DNA of 64,000 nucleotides, taken from Methylobacterium adhaesivum (GTDB lineage Bacteria; Pseudomonadota; Alphaproteobacteria; Rhizobiales; Beijerinckiaceae). The notes beneath the pieces were generated by a model that saw nothing but the letters and a program-made list of their open reading frames with translations, was not told the DNA's origin and searched no databases. Made by a program: the position numbers and the translations under genes. Location of the stretch: the NCBI RefSeq assembly GCF_022179065.1, contig NZ_BPQD01000014.1, positions 142,850 to 206,849 of the forward strand, in the 5' to 3' direction. Shown here piece after piece: positions 38,320-49,895 of the stretch. Numbering within the stretch: the first letter of the stretch is position 1; the number at the start of each line of letters is the position of its first letter.

Positions 38320-38353
38320 GAAGCCCACAGGTTCCAACCTGTGGGCTTCTTTG
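38320..38353 (+). terminator. perfect 14-bp hairpin with U-tract
   Basis: GAAGCCCACAGGTT-CC-AACCTGTGGGCTTC at 38320-38349, then TTTGTT. On the plus strand it looks like an intrinsic terminator, but no plus-strand gene ends here: the NYN gene starts at 38252 on the other strand. It could end a short RNA transcribed from the NYN promoter region. Confidence 0.7.
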
Positions 38354-38559
38354 TTCCCGATATCTTTCTATGGTTCCTTCGCCTCGCATGGAACCTGTTT
38401 TTATCCGGCGGGTGACCGCTCAGGCGGACCAGGTTCCGAGGCTGGAACGGTCATGATAGTCGGTGCCGTCGCCATCCCGCTCCATGCGGCGGGAAGCTCC
38501 GGGGTGCCCCCCCCGCTGCAGTCTCGCTTACGGCCCCCTCGGTCCTGACATCGTCCCCC
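38354..38559. other. non-coding stretch before the HMA gene
   Basis: About 200 bp with no credible frame. A short inverted-repeat pair (GGTTCCGAGG / CTGGAAC, about 38432-38450) is present. The MerR-type promoter of the HMA gene begins at its right edge. Confidence 0.35.
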
Positions 38560-38590
38560 TTGACCTTCCCACCATGGGAAGCCCCATATC
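38560..38590 (+). promoter_or_regulatory. CueR-type MerR promoter of the HMA gene
   Basis: -35 TTGACC (38560-38565), then a 19-bp spacer with the perfect dyad CTTCCCA-CCA-TGGGAAG (38565-38581), and -10 CATATC (38585-38590). The over-long spacer with a central dyad is the hallmark of MerR-activated promoters. The half-site CTTCCCA matches the one before copA (46149-46167), so the same CueR-like protein probably controls both. Confidence 0.82.
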
Positions 38591-38622
38591 GGCGTGACGT
38601 CACTCCAAAGAGGGGAACCGTC

Positions 38623-38832
38623 ATGATCCGGCTCAAGGTCACTCGAATGAACTGCGGCGGCTGCGCCAGGTCCGTCACGCGTGCGGTCCTGGGCGTCGAC
38701 CCGAATGCCACCGTCGACATCGACCTGGGCGGCGGCATCGTCTCCATCGCGTCGGCCTCGGATGCGACGCGGTTCGCCGACGCGGTCCGTTCCGCGGGCT
38801 ATGGCGCCGAGCCGCTGAGTACCGCGGCTTGA
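38623..38832 (+). CDS. copZ: HMA-domain metallochaperone (CopZ-like)
   Basis: 69 residues, one heavy-metal-associated domain. The metal motif is MNCGGCARSV at residues 9-18 (CxxC), followed by the ferredoxin-like fold. Copper chaperones of this type pass Cu(I) to P-type ATPases; a mercury-type role is less likely given the context. GAGGGG precedes the ATG, and a CueR-type promoter lies 33 bp upstream of the start. Confidence 0.9.
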   Translation: MIRLKVTRMNCGGCARSVTRAVLGVDPNATVDIDLGGGIVSIASASDATRFADAVRSAGYGAEPLSTAA

Positions 38833-38924
38833 ACGAGGGGTAAGTGGAAACAATATCGGCGCTCGGCCATTTGTGTCCCGGGGCGAGTATTCCTCGGCCC
38901 ATCGAAACGGTGTAAGCAATCCCG

Positions 38925-39398
38925 ATGAGACCCGACCGGCAACTCGTGCGCCTGATGGCGGCGATGATCGTGATGATCATCGCCTACGTCGCGCCGTCTG
39001 CCGTCCAGGCTCACGAAGGCCATCATCACGGTGGCCATGACCATGCCGCCATGACGCGGGCGCCCAAGGCGTCCGTCGCGCCGCTGGCGGCCCCCGCACC
39101 GCGCGACATCGGTCGGTCGGCGGCTGCCGTCGATGCAACGCCCGTGCTGCTCAAGGCCGCGGTTCCCGCCCGGGTCGCCGTCCTCCAGTCCGAGGACGCG
39201 GGTCGGGGTTGCTGCCCCGGTCCCTGCAAGGGCGCATGCTGCGGGACGATGTCCTGCTGCGTTCCTGGCATCGTCTCGGCTCCGATGACAATGCCGACGC
39301 TCGCCTTCGGGCATGTCGTCCTGGTCACGCACGACGTCGACGGCCGCTCCGGCCTCGGCCCCGAGGCCCTGCCCAGGCCCCCACGAACTCTCGCGTAA
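38925..39398 (+). CDS. exported His/Cys-rich protein upstream of the second RND operon
   Basis: 157 residues. Hydrophobic N-terminus (LVRLMAAMIVMIIAYVAPSA) ending in a signal-like cleavage region, then HEGHHHGGHDHAA. The centre holds the Cys cluster GRGCCPGPCKGACCGTMSCC. It therefore has two separate metal-binding regions. No named family. It occupies the same place relative to an RND adaptor gene as the 29884 gene and the 61354 gene. Confidence 0.72.
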   Translation: MRPDRQLVRLMAAMIVMIIAYVAPSAVQAHEGHHHGGHDHAAMTRAPKASVAPLAAPAPRDIGRSAAAVDATPVLLKAAVPARVAVLQSEDAGRGCCPGPCKGACCGTMSCCVPGIVSAPMTMPTLAFGHVVLVTHDVDGRSGLGPEALPRPPRTLA

Positions 39399-39488
39399 CG
39401 AACGGCGCGCCAAGGGCGCGCAACGGTCGGATTCCGTCCGCAAGCCGCGGATGTGCGTCCGGTGTTCGAACGCGAGGATGCCTCTTCC

Positions 39489-41228
39489 ATGTCTTTTCGT
39501 ATTGCCGCCGCCCTTGGCGCGGCGTGGCTGGCCGTCGCTTCGCTGGCGGGTCCCGCACGTGCCCATGAGGGGCACGACCACGGCGCACCGCCCCCGCCCG
39601 TCTCGAAGTCCCTCGCCCCGCGCGGCGAGGCCGCGTCGGACGCGTTCGAGCTGACCGCCATCCCACGGGACGGGAAGGTCACGTTCTACCTCGACCGCTT
39701 CCGGACCAACGAACCCGTCCGCGGCGCAGTCCTGGAGGTGGAGACGCCCGAGGGGCAGAGGACCGCCACCGAGACCGCCGAGGCGGCCTACGTGCTTCCC
39801 GCGCCCTGGCTCGCGCAGGCGGGATCGCACGACCTCCTGGTGACCGTCACCGCCGGGGAGGCGGTCGACGTCCTCACCGTCCCGCTGTCCATCCCGCAGA
39901 CCCAGGCGCCCGTCGCCGCCCCGGCCGCAGCGCCGGCCGGCACCGCCATGGCCAAGGCGTCCGCCGCCGTCGCCGACCTGAAGGCCCGCCTCGCGGCCAA
40001 GGACCCCGTCCTGATGCTGACCGCGGCGGCCGCCTTCCTCCTCGGCATGCTGCTCACCGTGCTCATGCGGGGCCGGCGCAGCCTTCCCGCCGTGGCCGTC
40101 ATGGCGGTCTTCGTGACCCTGGCGCTCGGGACCGTGGCCTTCGCCCATGGCGACGAGGACCACGGCACCCCGTCCAAGGGCGACCCGGTTCAAGGCGCGG
40201 CCCTGCTCGACCCCGCGCAGCCGTCGTCCGACCTTGCCCAGCGCCTGCCCGACGGCTCCGTGTTCGTGCCCAAGCCGACCCAGCGCCTCCTGGTCCTGCG
40301 CACCACCATGACGGAGCAGGCGACGTTCCACCGGACGGTCGAACTGCCGGGACGCGTGATCCCGGACCCGAACGCCAGCGGCGTCGTGCAATCCTCGGTC
40401 GGCGGCCGGCTCTCGCCGCCGTCCTCAGGCCTGTTCCCGCGCCTCGGGACGACGGTGAGGAAGGGCGACGTGCTGGCCTACGTGACGCCCCCGGTCCAGG
40501 CCATCGACGTCTCGGACATGCGCCAGCGCCAGGGCGAGCTCGACCAGCAGATCGACGTCGTCGAGCGCCGCGTGGAGCGCTATCGCAAGCTCGCGACCAC
40601 CGGCGCCGTCGCCCAGACGCAGCTCGACGACGCCCTCTCCGAGCTGAAGGGCCTGCAGGACCGCCGCACGGCCCTCGACAAGGCACGACAGCAGCCGGAA
40701 GCCCTGGTCGCGCCCGTCGACGGCGTGATCGCGCAGGCCTCCGCGGTGGCGGGCCAGATGGCGGCGGCCGGCGCCATGGTGTTCCAGATCGTCGACCCGA
40801 CCCGTCTCTGGGTCGAGGCCCTGAGCTTCGACGCCCTCACGCCGGCTGGGAACGCCACGGCCCGCTTCGCCGACGGGCGCACCCTATCCCTCGTCTACCA
40901 GGGCGCCGGCCTCGCCGACCGCAACCAGGCCATCCCGGTCCAGTTCGCGATCAAGGGCAACACCGCCGGCCTGCGGGTCGGGCAGTTCCTCACGGTGCTC
41001 GCCGGCACGGACGCCGAGCAGTCCGGCCTCGCCCTGCCGCGTGCGGCGGTGGTCCGCTCCGGCAACGGGCAGGCCATCGTCTACGAGCACGTCGCCGCCG
41101 AGCGCTTCGAGGCCCGCCAGGTCCGGGTCGAGCCCCTCGACGGGACCAACGTGCTCGTCGCCGAGGGGGTGGGCGCGGGCAAGCGCGTCGTCACCGAGGG
41201 CGCCGAGCTCCTCGATCAGGTCCGCTGA
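39489..41228 (+). CDS. RND membrane fusion protein with extended N-terminal domain
   Basis: 579 residues from MSFRIAAALG (the ORF is open 12 codons further up, but this ATG opens a proper signal peptide). Signal peptide with cleavage after PARA, then HEGHDHGAPPP. Residues 30-150 form a separate beta domain; a membrane segment follows at about 180-200 and a second at 200-220 (LPAVAVMAVFVTLALGTVAF). After HGDEDHGTPS comes a HlyD/CzcB-type adaptor core (TVRKGDVLAYVTPPVQAID, coiled-coil hairpin, barrel). It connects the next gene's pump to an outer-membrane channel. The double-domain layout is unusual for the family. Confidence 0.85.
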   Translation: MSFRIAAALGAAWLAVASLAGPARAHEGHDHGAPPPPVSKSLAPRGEAASDAFELTAIPRDGKVTFYLDRFRTNEPVRGAVLEVETPEGQRTATETAEAAYVLPAPWLAQAGSHDLLVTVTAGEAVDVLTVPLSIPQTQAPVAAPAAAPAGTAMAKASAAVADLKARLAAKDPVLMLTAAAAFLLGMLLTVLMRGRRSLPAVAVMAVFVTLALGTVAFAHGDEDHGTPSKGDPVQGAALLDPAQPSSDLAQRLPDGSVFVPKPTQRLLVLRTTMTEQATFHRTVELPGRVIPDPNASGVVQSSVGGRLSPPSSGLFPRLGTTVRKGDVLAYVTPPVQAIDVSDMRQRQGELDQQIDVVERRVERYRKLATTGAVAQTQLDDALSELKGLQDRRTALDKARQQPEALVAPVDGVIAQASAVAGQMAAAGAMVFQIVDPTRLWVEALSFDALTPAGNATARFADGRTLSLVYQGAGLADRNQAIPVQFAIKGNTAGLRVGQFLTVLAGTDAEQSGLALPRAAVVRSGNGQAIVYEHVAAERFEARQVRVEPLDGTNVLVAEGVGAGKRVVTEGAELLDQVR

Positions 41229-41240
41229 GGAGGCACGCCC

Positions 41241-44200
41241 ATGTTCAATTTCCTCGTCACGCAGTCACTGCGCAACCGCCTGCTCGTCCTCGCGGTCGCC
41301 GCCGTCCTGATCCTGTACGGCGCCTTCACCGCCACCAAGCTGCCGGTGGACGTGTTTCCCGACCTCAACAAGCCCACGGTCACCATCATGACCGAGGCCG
41401 AGGGGCTCGCGCCGCCCGAGGTCGAGCAACTCGTCACCTACCCCATCGAGACCCGGATGAACGGCCTGCCCGGCGTCAGCCGGGTGCGCTCGGTCTCCGG
41501 CGTCGGGCTCTCCATCGTCTATGTCGAGTTCGACTGGGGCACCGACATCTACCGGAATCGGCAGCAGATCGCCGAGCGCCTGACCCTGGTCCGCGACCAG
41601 CTCCCGCCGAACGTCACGCCCCAGATGGGGCCGATCTCGTCCATCATGGGCCAGATCCTGCTGGTGGCGGTGACGGGCGACAACGCCACCCCGATGGAGG
41701 TGCGCGAGGCCGCCGACTTCATCCTGCGGCCTCGCCTGCTCACCATCCCGGGCGTCGCCCAGGTCATTCCCATCGGCGGCGAGGTGCGCCAGTTCCGGGT
41801 AAGCCCGAACGTGGCGGCCATGCGGGCGCTCGGCGTCACCAACGCCCAGCTTGAGGCGTCCTTGACCCAGTTCGGCACCAATGCGGGCGGCGGCTTCACC
41901 GACCAGTACGCCCGCGAGTACCTCATCCGGAACATCGGCCGGACCATGAGCCTCGACGACCTGCGCAGCGTCGTCGTCGCCAACGTCGCGGACGCGCCTG
42001 TCTACCTGCGCCAGGTGGCGGAAGTCTCCTTCGCCCCGAGGGTGAAGCGCGGCGACGGCGGCTACATGGGCAAGCCCGGCGTCATCGTCTCCGTCGAGAA
42101 GCAGCCCGACGTCGACACGGTCAAGCTGACGCGCGAGATCGAGTCCGCCCTGAAGGAGATCACCGCAACCCTGCCGAACGGCATCAAGGCCGACCAGATC
42201 CTGTTCCGTCAGGCGAACTTCATCGAGACATCCATCGCCAACGTCGAGCGCGTGCTCGTCGAGGCCATCGTGGTCGTGGCCATCGTGCTGTTCGCGTTCC
42301 TCCTGAACGTGCGCACCACGGCCATCTCGCTGACCGCCATCCCGGTCTCGATCCTGGCGACCGCGGTGGCTTTCCACCTCGCCGGCCTGTCGATTAACAC
42401 CATGACCCTGGGCGGGCTCGCCATCGCCATCGGCGAGCTCGTCGACGACGCCGTGGTCGACGTCGAGAACATCTTTCGAAGGCTCGGCGAGAACCGGGCG
42501 GCCGGCTCGCCGCGCTCGACCTTCGAGGTGGTGGTTGCCGCCTCCTCGGAGGTGCGCTCCGGCATCGTCTACGCGACGATGATCATCGTCCTCGTGTTCG
42601 TGCCCCTGTTCGCCCTGTCGGGCATCGAGGGCCGGCTGTTCGCCCCCCTGGGGCAGGCGTACATCATCTCAATCCTGGCGAGCCTGCTGGTGTCGGTGAC
42701 GCTGACGCCGGTGCTGGCCTACTACCTGCTGCCGGGCCTCAAGAGCCTGGCCGAGCACGACAGCGCCCTGCTGCGCTGGCTCAAGCGGGGCAACGCCCGA
42801 CTGCTCGGGGTCGCCTTCAGGCACCAGCGCCTGCTCGTCGCCATGGTGGCATTGTCCGTCGTGGCCGCCGGCATCGCCGCCTGGAACCTGCCGCGCGCCT
42901 TCCTCCCGCCCTTCAACGAGGGCTCGTTCACCGTCAACACGACCTTCAACCCGGGGATCTCGCTTTCCGAGAGCAACCGCGTCGGCCTCATCGCCGAGAA
43001 GCTGCTCCTGGACATTCCGGAGGTCGCCTCGGTGGGTCGCCGCACCGGCCGGGCCGAGCTCGACGAGCATGCCGAGGGCGTCCACTCCTCCGAGATCGAG
43101 GTCGAGCTCAAGGGCGGCGGCCGGCCGAAGGACGCGGTCGTGGCGGACATCCGGCAGCGCCTGTCCCGGCTGCCGCTCTCGGTGAACGTCGGCCAGCCGA
43201 TCTCGCACCGCCTCGACCACATGCTGTCCGGCGTCCGGGCCGAGCTTGCCCTGAAGATCTTCGGCGAGGACCTCGATGCGCTTCGCAGCGTGGCCAACGA
43301 CCTGCGCGACCGCATGGCAAAAATCCCGGGCCTGGCCGACCTGCAGGTGGAGAAGCAGGTCCGCATCCCGCAGCTGGAGATCCGGGTCGACTACACCCGG
43401 GCCGCCCTCTACGGGGTCCAGCCCTCGGCCGTGGTCGAGCAGCTCAGCCGGCTGTCCAACGGGCGCGTCGTTTCGACGGTGGCCGATGGCTACAAGCGCT
43501 TCGACGTGCTCTTGCGCCTGCCCGAGCGCCAGCGCACGACCCAGGGGCTCAAGGACCTCCTGATCGAGACGCCGTCCGGCTGGGTGCCGGCGCGCCAGGT
43601 CGCCGACATCCGCGAGACGGACGGCCCCAACCAGATCCTGCGCGAGAACAGCCGGCGCCGTCTCGTCGTCCAGGCCAACACCAACGGGCAAAGCGACATG
43701 GCCACCATCGTGGCGGCCATTCGCGAGCAGGTGGCGGACGCGAAGTTCCCGCCGGGCTTCTTCGCCAGCCTGGAGGGGACCTTCCAGGCGCAGGAGGAGG
43801 CGAGCCGGACCATCGCGGCCCTGTCGACCCTGTCCCTCGCCCTGGTCTTCGCCATCCTCTACAGCCGCTACCGCTCGGCCGTGCTGGCGCTGATCATCAT
43901 GGGCAACGTGCCGCTCGCCCTCATCGGCAGCGTGATCGCGCTGTGGCTGGTGGGCCAGCCGCTCTCGGTGGCGTCGATGATCGGGTTCATCACGCTGACC
44001 GGCATCAGCGCCCGCAACGGCATCCTGAAGATCAGCCACTACCTGAACCTGTCGCTGCACGAGGGCATGCCGTTCGGGCGCGACCTCGTGGTGCGCGGCA
44101 GCCTGGAGCGCCTGACGCCGGTGCTGATGACCGCCCTGTCGGCCGGCGTCGCCCTGGTGCCGCTGCTCTACGACGCCGCGAACCCGGGCAAGGAGATCCT

Positions 44201-44387
44201 GCACCCGGTCGCGGTGACCATCTTTGGCGGCCTGATCAGCGCGACCCTGCTCGACACGGTCCTGACGCCCGTCCTGTTCCTGCGGTTCGGCAAGGCCCCG
44301 CTGGAGCGCCTGCGCGCCACGCAGGCCGAGACACCCGATGCACCGCGTCCGGACGGCGCCAAGCCGCGTCCGGTCGAGGCGTTCTGA
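41241..44387 (+). CDS. heavy-metal RND efflux pump, second operon
   Basis: 1048 residues with RND topology. TMH4 region reads [20 protein letters not shown], a divergent HME type that is neither the CusA set (DAAIVMIEN) nor the CzcA set (DGAVIIAEN). Substrate therefore uncertain; the surrounding genes point to copper or a related metal. 12 bp after the adaptor stop, with a GAGGAGG ribosome-binding site. No outer-membrane factor gene follows. Confidence 0.9.
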   Translation: MFNFLVTQSLRNRLLVLAVAAVLILYGAFTATKLPVDVFPDLNKPTVTIMTEAEGLAPPEVEQLVTYPIETRMNGLPGVSRVRSVSGVGLSIVYVEFDWGTDIYRNRQQIAERLTLVRDQLPPNVTPQMGPISSIMGQILLVAVTGDNATPMEVREAADFILRPRLLTIPGVAQVIPIGGEVRQFRVSPNVAAMRALGVTNAQLEASLTQFGTNAGGGFTDQYAREYLIRNIGRTMSLDDLRSVVVANVADAPVYLRQVAEVSFAPRVKRGDGGYMGKPGVIVSVEKQPDVDTVKLTREIESALKEITATLPNGIKADQILFRQANFIETSIANVERVLVEAIVVVAIVLFAFLLNVRTTAISLTAIPVSILATAVAFHLAGLSINTMTLGGLAIAIGELVDDAVVDVENIFRRLGENRAAGSPRSTFEVVVAASSEVRSGIVYATMIIVLVFVPLFALSGIEGRLFAPLGQAYIISILASLLVSVTLTPVLAYYLLPGLKSLAEHDSALLRWLKRGNARLLGVAFRHQRLLVAMVALSVVAAGIAAWNLPRAFLPPFNEGSFTVNTTFNPGISLSESNRVGLIAEKLLLDIPEVASVGRRTGRAELDEHAEGVHSSEIEVELKGGGRPKDAVVADIRQRLSRLPLSVNVGQPISHRLDHMLSGVRAELALKIFGEDLDALRSVANDLRDRMAKIPGLADLQVEKQVRIPQLEIRVDYTRAALYGVQPSAVVEQLSRLSNGRVVSTVADGYKRFDVLLRLPERQRTTQGLKDLLIETPSGWVPARQVADIRETDGPNQILRENSRRRLVVQANTNGQSDMATIVAAIREQVADAKFPPGFFASLEGTFQAQEEASRTIAALSTLSLALVFAILYSRYRSAVLALIIMGNVPLALIGSVIALWLVGQPLSVASMIGFITLTGISARNGILKISHYLNLSLHEGMPFGRDLVVRGSLERLTPVLMTALSAGVALVPLLYDAANPGKEILHPVAVTIFGGLISATLLDTVLTPVLFLRFGKAPLERLRATQAETPDAPRPDGAKPRPVEAF

Positions 44388-44413
44388 GCCCCCACCCAAA
44401 AAGGAGAAACCCG

Positions 44414-44779
44414 ATGATTCCCTGGAGAATGGCCCTGATGGCGGGCGTGCTGCTCGCCCTGCCGGTCCACGCGCACGAGGTGTCCGGCCAGCACGGCGGC
44501 CGGGTGACGGACGCCGGCAAGTACCACGTCGAGCTCGTCGCCAAGGGCGAGACCGTCGACGTGTTCGTCTCGGACGGAAGCCAGAAGCCGGTGCCGGCGA
44601 CCGGCTTCAAGGGCACCGCCATCCTTGTCGTCGGCGGCAAGCCGGCTCGGGTGCCCCTCGAACCGGCCGACGGCAACCGCCTCTCGGGCAAGGCGTCCGT
44701 GGTGCTCGGCGATAGCCCGAAGGGCGCCGTCCAGCTCACCGCCCCGGACGGCGCGACGACGAGCGGCAAGTTCAACTGA
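44414..44779 (+). CDS. small exported beta-rich protein
   Basis: 121 residues with a signal peptide cleaved near HAHE (about residue 20). The mature domain starts HEVSGQHGGRVTDAGKYHVE and resembles small periplasmic beta proteins found in RND-metal operons. AAGGAG lies 8 bp upstream. Probably an accessory to the RND pump; no enzyme motif. Confidence 0.75.
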   Translation: MIPWRMALMAGVLLALPVHAHEVSGQHGGRVTDAGKYHVELVAKGETVDVFVSDGSQKPVPATGFKGTAILVVGGKPARVPLEPADGNRLSGKASVVLGDSPKGAVQLTAPDGATTSGKFN

Positions 44780-44786
44780 CCAACGG

Positions 44787-44815
44787 CCCTCCGGCCCCGG
44801 ACGCGGGCCGGAGGG
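44787..44815 (+). terminator. GC-rich hairpin after the second RND operon
   Basis: CCCTCCGGCCC ... GGGCCGGAGGG, a perfect 11-bp stem with a 7-nt loop, 8 bp after the stop. There is no U-tract, so termination efficiency is uncertain. Confidence 0.5.
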
Positions 44816-44937
44816 GACCGACCGATCCCGTGCAGGGATGCAGGAGGACCGCCGAAGGCTGTCCCTCCTGTTCGAGCCACCGGCCGGAAAACGCTTTGCC
44901 GGCCTGTCCAACACGACGAACCAAGGAGACCGAAGCC

Positions 44938-45180
44938 ATGAAGACCATGACCGCCGCCGCCCTGCTGATCGCCCTCTCGGCGGCCACCCCGGCCCTCGCC
45001 GACGACCAGGGCAATGCCAACGCCGAGCAGCAGACCCAGCCGACGCCGAACCGTGGTGGCACCTCGGGTGGGCCGGCCCACGACGCGCGCCCCGGCGAGA
45101 CGGGTTCGACGGGGTCGGGTGAACGCATGGACCACGCCCATCCCGATGGATCGGCCTCCAAGCCTTCCCGGAACCGCTGA
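44938..45180 (+). CDS. small secreted Asn/Gly/Gln-rich protein
   Basis: 80 residues. Signal peptide MKTMTAAALLIALSAATPALA, then a low-complexity hydrophilic mature part (DDQGNANAEQQTQPTPNRGG) ending with MDHAHPDGSASKPS, which has two His. AAGGAG lies just upstream. Function unknown; the location suggests the periplasmic metal response. Confidence 0.6.
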   Translation: MKTMTAAALLIALSAATPALADDQGNANAEQQTQPTPNRGGTSGGPAHDARPGETGSTGSGERMDHAHPDGSASKPSRNR

Positions 45181-45277
45181 TCGGCCGCGCGGACCGGGAA
45201 CCCTCATGCGTCCGTCCAGGGCGCAGGGCTCCCACTGCCCCACCACCAAGTTACGTCACGTAGGAATGGAAACGACC

Positions 45278-45709
45278 ATGAAGACCATCGGCACGATTGC
45301 ACTGGCCGCGCTGCTCGGCCTCGGAACGGCTGGGCCGAGCCTCGCCCAGTCGACCCATTCCCACGGCGGGCACGAGATGCCCGGCGACCCGAAGGCGTCG
45401 CATGACGAAGACATGATGAAGATGATCAACGACATGAAGCCGGACCCGAAGGACCCGGCCTCGACCAAGGACTTCAAGGCCGCCGACATGGCGATGATGC
45501 ACGACATGCACGTGCCCTACACCGGCAACCCGGACGTGGATTTCCGCACCCACATGATCCCGCACCACAAGGGCGCGGTGGCCATGGCCAAGGTGGCCCT
45601 GAAGCACGCCAAGGACCCCGAGACCAAGGCGATGGCCCAGAAGATCATCGACGACCAGGAGAAGGAGATCGGCGAGATGGAAGGCTGGTTGAAGAAGAAC
45701 GCGAAATAG
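45278..45709 (+). CDS. DUF305 periplasmic protein
   Basis: 143 residues from MKTIGTIALA (a further ATG lies 4 codons up). Signal peptide to about residue 21, then HSHGGHEMPGD. The DUF305 signature is visible: DVDFRTHMIPHHKGAVAMAK, followed by AKDPETKAMAQKIIDDQEKE. DUF305 proteins have a ferritin-like helical fold with paired His, common in copper loci. Convergent with the MerR gene; the 3' ends overlap by 65 nt. Confidence 0.88.
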   Translation: MKTIGTIALAALLGLGTAGPSLAQSTHSHGGHEMPGDPKASHDEDMMKMINDMKPDPKDPASTKDFKAADMAMMHDMHVPYTGNPDVDFRTHMIPHHKGAVAMAKVALKHAKDPETKAMAQKIIDDQEKEIGEMEGWLKKNAK

Positions 45710-46130
45710 GCCGTTCACCCGAGGGGCTGGAGGCCGGCACGGATCCGGCCTCCAGTCCCTCGATGATCGGGCAGTGGGGTCGTCCGTCCCCGTCGCAGGC
45801 GTCGGCCAGACCACGAAGGACGTCCGCCATTTCCTGAAGGTGGCGGGCCTTCTCTTCGAGTTCCTCGATGTGGGTCAAAGCGAGGGCCTTCACCTCGGCG
45901 CTGCTGCGTGTGGGATCGCCCCACAATCCCAGAAGGACCCGGATGCGTTCCAACGGGAAGCCGAGGTCCCGAGCCCGGCGGACGAAGCTGAGCCGGTGCA
46001 CGTCCTCCGGGTCGTAGTCGCGGTAGCCGCTGTCCCGGCGGTCGGCCTGGGGCACCAAGCCGATGCTCTCGTAATGGCGGATCATCTTGGCTGAGACCCC
46101 CGATGCGTCCGCCGCCTGCCCGATGTTCAT
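45645..46130 (-). CDS. cueR: CueR-like MerR-family copper regulator
   Basis: 161 residues from MNIGQAADASGVSAKMIRHY (the usual CueR N-terminus; an ATG 4 codons earlier is less likely). DNA-binding wHTH, then dimerisation helix and a metal-binding loop with Cys in ADACDGDGRPHCPII. CueR uses this loop for Cu(I)/Ag(I). The C-terminal 30 residues past CPIIEGLE are low-complexity and run into the DUF305 3' end, possibly a frame extension without function. It sits divergent from copA and presumably activates it at 46145-46170. Confidence 0.9.
   Translation of the reverse strand: MNIGQAADASGVSAKMIRHYESIGLVPQADRRDSGYRDYDPEDVHRLSFVRRARDLGFPLERIRVLLGLWGDPTRSSAEVKALALTHIEELEEKARHLQEMADVLRGLADACDGDGRPHCPIIEGLEAGSVPASSPSGERPISRSSSTSLPSRRSPSPGRR
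45727..45755. terminator. symmetrical hairpin between convergent DUF305 and MerR genes
   Basis: CTGGAGGCCGG-CACGGAT-CCGGCCTCCAG, a perfect 11-bp stem with a 7-nt loop and no U-tract. It lies 18 bp after the DUF305 stop, inside the C-terminal extension of the MerR frame. It could act as a bidirectional terminator. Confidence 0.45.
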
Positions 46131-46144
46131 GACGATCCCCATGG

Positions 46145-46175
46145 TTGACCTTCCCATGATGGGAAGGCGCACACC
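46145..46175 (+). promoter_or_regulatory. CueR-type operator upstream of copA
   Basis: TTGACC (46145-46150) followed by the perfect dyad CCTTCCCAT-G-ATGGGAAGG (46149-46167). The -10 at about 46170-46175 is poor (CACACC), which suggests strong dependence on the activator. The dyad and the -35 match the site before the HMA gene at 38560. It also overlaps the promoter side of the MerR gene, allowing autoregulation. Confidence 0.8.
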
Positions 46176-46207
46176 GATAGGCAACATCGACGAACGGGAA
46201 CACGATC

Positions 46208-48604
<2,397 letters not shown>

Positions 48605-48770
48605 GGATTCTCGTGGCGGTGGATTGCCGCGAAAGGTAAGGGACACCGAAGTGAGGCTGAGGATCATCGAGCGGCCCAAGACTCCGTGGGAGCGCCGGAC
48701 CGATGCCTGACCGTCGTGGCCCAGTGGGGGATTGGTTCTCGGGTAAGTCCCAAGGAGGCTATGCACTGTC

Positions 48771-49829
48771 ATGCGCCGCTTCCCTCCCGCCCGCATCGTC
48801 TGCCTGACCGAGGAAACGGTCGAGACCCTGTACCTGCTCGGCGAGCAGGACCGCATCGTCGGCGTATCCGGCTATGCCGTCCGGCCGCCGCAGGTCCGCC
48901 GCGAGAAGCCGCGGGTCTCGGCCTTCGCCAGCGCGGATATCCCGAAGGTTCTCGCCCTCGACCCCGACCTGGTTCTGACTTTCTCCGACTTGCAGGCCGG
49001 CATCGTCGCCGATTTGGTTCGGGCTGGCGTCGCCGTGCATGCCTTCAATCATCGCGACGTCGCTGGCATCCTCGCCATGATCCGCACCGTCGGGGCGCTC
49101 GTCGACGCCCGCGACAAGGCGGAGGCGTTGGTCCACGGCTACGAGGCCAGACTCGCGAGCGTGGCGGAGCAGGCCAGGGAACGGCCGCGTCCCCGGGTGT
49201 ACTTCGAGGAATGGGACGAGCCACTCATCTCCGGCATCGGCTGGGTCTCCGAGCTCGTGGGCATCGCCGGCGGCGACGACGTGTTCCCGGACCTTGCCCG
49301 ACAGGCGGCCGCCAAGGACCGCATCGTGACGGCCGAGGCGGTGCTGGCGGCCTCGCCCGAGGTCATCCTGGCGTCCTGGTGCGGGAAGAAGGTCGTGCCC
49401 TCCCGCATCGCCGGGCGCCCGGGCTGGTCGGCCATCCCCGCCGTTGCGCAGGGGCGCATCATCGAGATCAAGTCGCCCCTGATCCTGCAGCCCGGACCGG
49501 CGGCGCTGACGGACGGCCTGGACGCGATCCTGCAGGCACTGGACCACCCGCTCCTGGATGTCAGCCCTTCGCCGCCGTCACCGGGCGCAGGGCTTGCCGC
49601 CGCCACGCCCTGGCGTCTCACCGACGGGCACCGCGCGCAGCTTCTCAAGGTCCCGGACGAGGGCTGGATCGAGGCCACTCGCCTGGATGCGCGCTCGCTG
49701 GAGGTGCTGGTCCGGCGGGGGTGGATACGAAGGGTGCATTCGGACCCGCTTGGACGCACGCGCCACGACGGCTACCGGAGGACGGAAGTGGCGAGGGTCG
49801 CGTTGAACGGTACGACGAGGCCCTCCTGA
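48771..49829 (+). CDS. BtuF-like substrate-binding domain with C-terminal DNA-binding-like extension
   Basis: 352 residues. Residues 1-265 match the BtuF/FepB-type periplasmic-binding fold: RIVCLTEETVETLYLLGEQD at the start, LALDPDLVLTFSDLQA, and the second lobe with PRVYFEEWDEPLISGIGWV. It starts MRRFPPARIVCL and has no signal peptide, so it should stay in the cytosol. The C-terminal 80 residues (TDGHRAQLLKVPDEGWIEAT, ARSLEVLVRRGWIRRV, TRHDGYRRTEVAR) resemble a winged-helix region. No transporter genes adjoin it. A corrinoid- or metal-chelate-sensing regulator is a possibility. Confidence 0.75.
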   Translation: MRRFPPARIVCLTEETVETLYLLGEQDRIVGVSGYAVRPPQVRREKPRVSAFASADIPKVLALDPDLVLTFSDLQAGIVADLVRAGVAVHAFNHRDVAGILAMIRTVGALVDARDKAEALVHGYEARLASVAEQARERPRPRVYFEEWDEPLISGIGWVSELVGIAGGDDVFPDLARQAAAKDRIVTAEAVLAASPEVILASWCGKKVVPSRIAGRPGWSAIPAVAQGRIIEIKSPLILQPGPAALTDGLDAILQALDHPLLDVSPSPPSPGAGLAAATPWRLTDGHRAQLLKVPDEGWIEATRLDARSLEVLVRRGWIRRVHSDPLGRTRHDGYRRTEVARVALNGTTRPS

Positions 49830-49869
49830 AAGGCGCCCAACCTTCAAGCTGAGGGGCGTCGGAAACGAG

Positions 49870-49890
49870 GAGGGGCCCCGAAGGACCCCT
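49870..49890 (-). terminator. hairpin after His-rich gene 3
   Basis: AGGGGTCC-TTCG-GGGCCCCT on the minus strand, homologous to the hairpin at 36688-36713. The stem has one G-T pair and the U-tract is missing (CCTCG follows), so it is weaker. Confidence 0.5.
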
Positions 49891-49895
49891 CGCGG

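Noticed and set aside
38320-38353. Hairpin as terminator of the NYN gene
   Set aside because: It lies upstream of that gene's start and its U-tract is on the opposite strand.
48605-48770. Cobalamin riboswitch upstream of the BtuF-like gene
   Set aside because: No recognisable B12 box or the expected set of paired stems; only a good AAGGAGG ribosome-binding site is seen.
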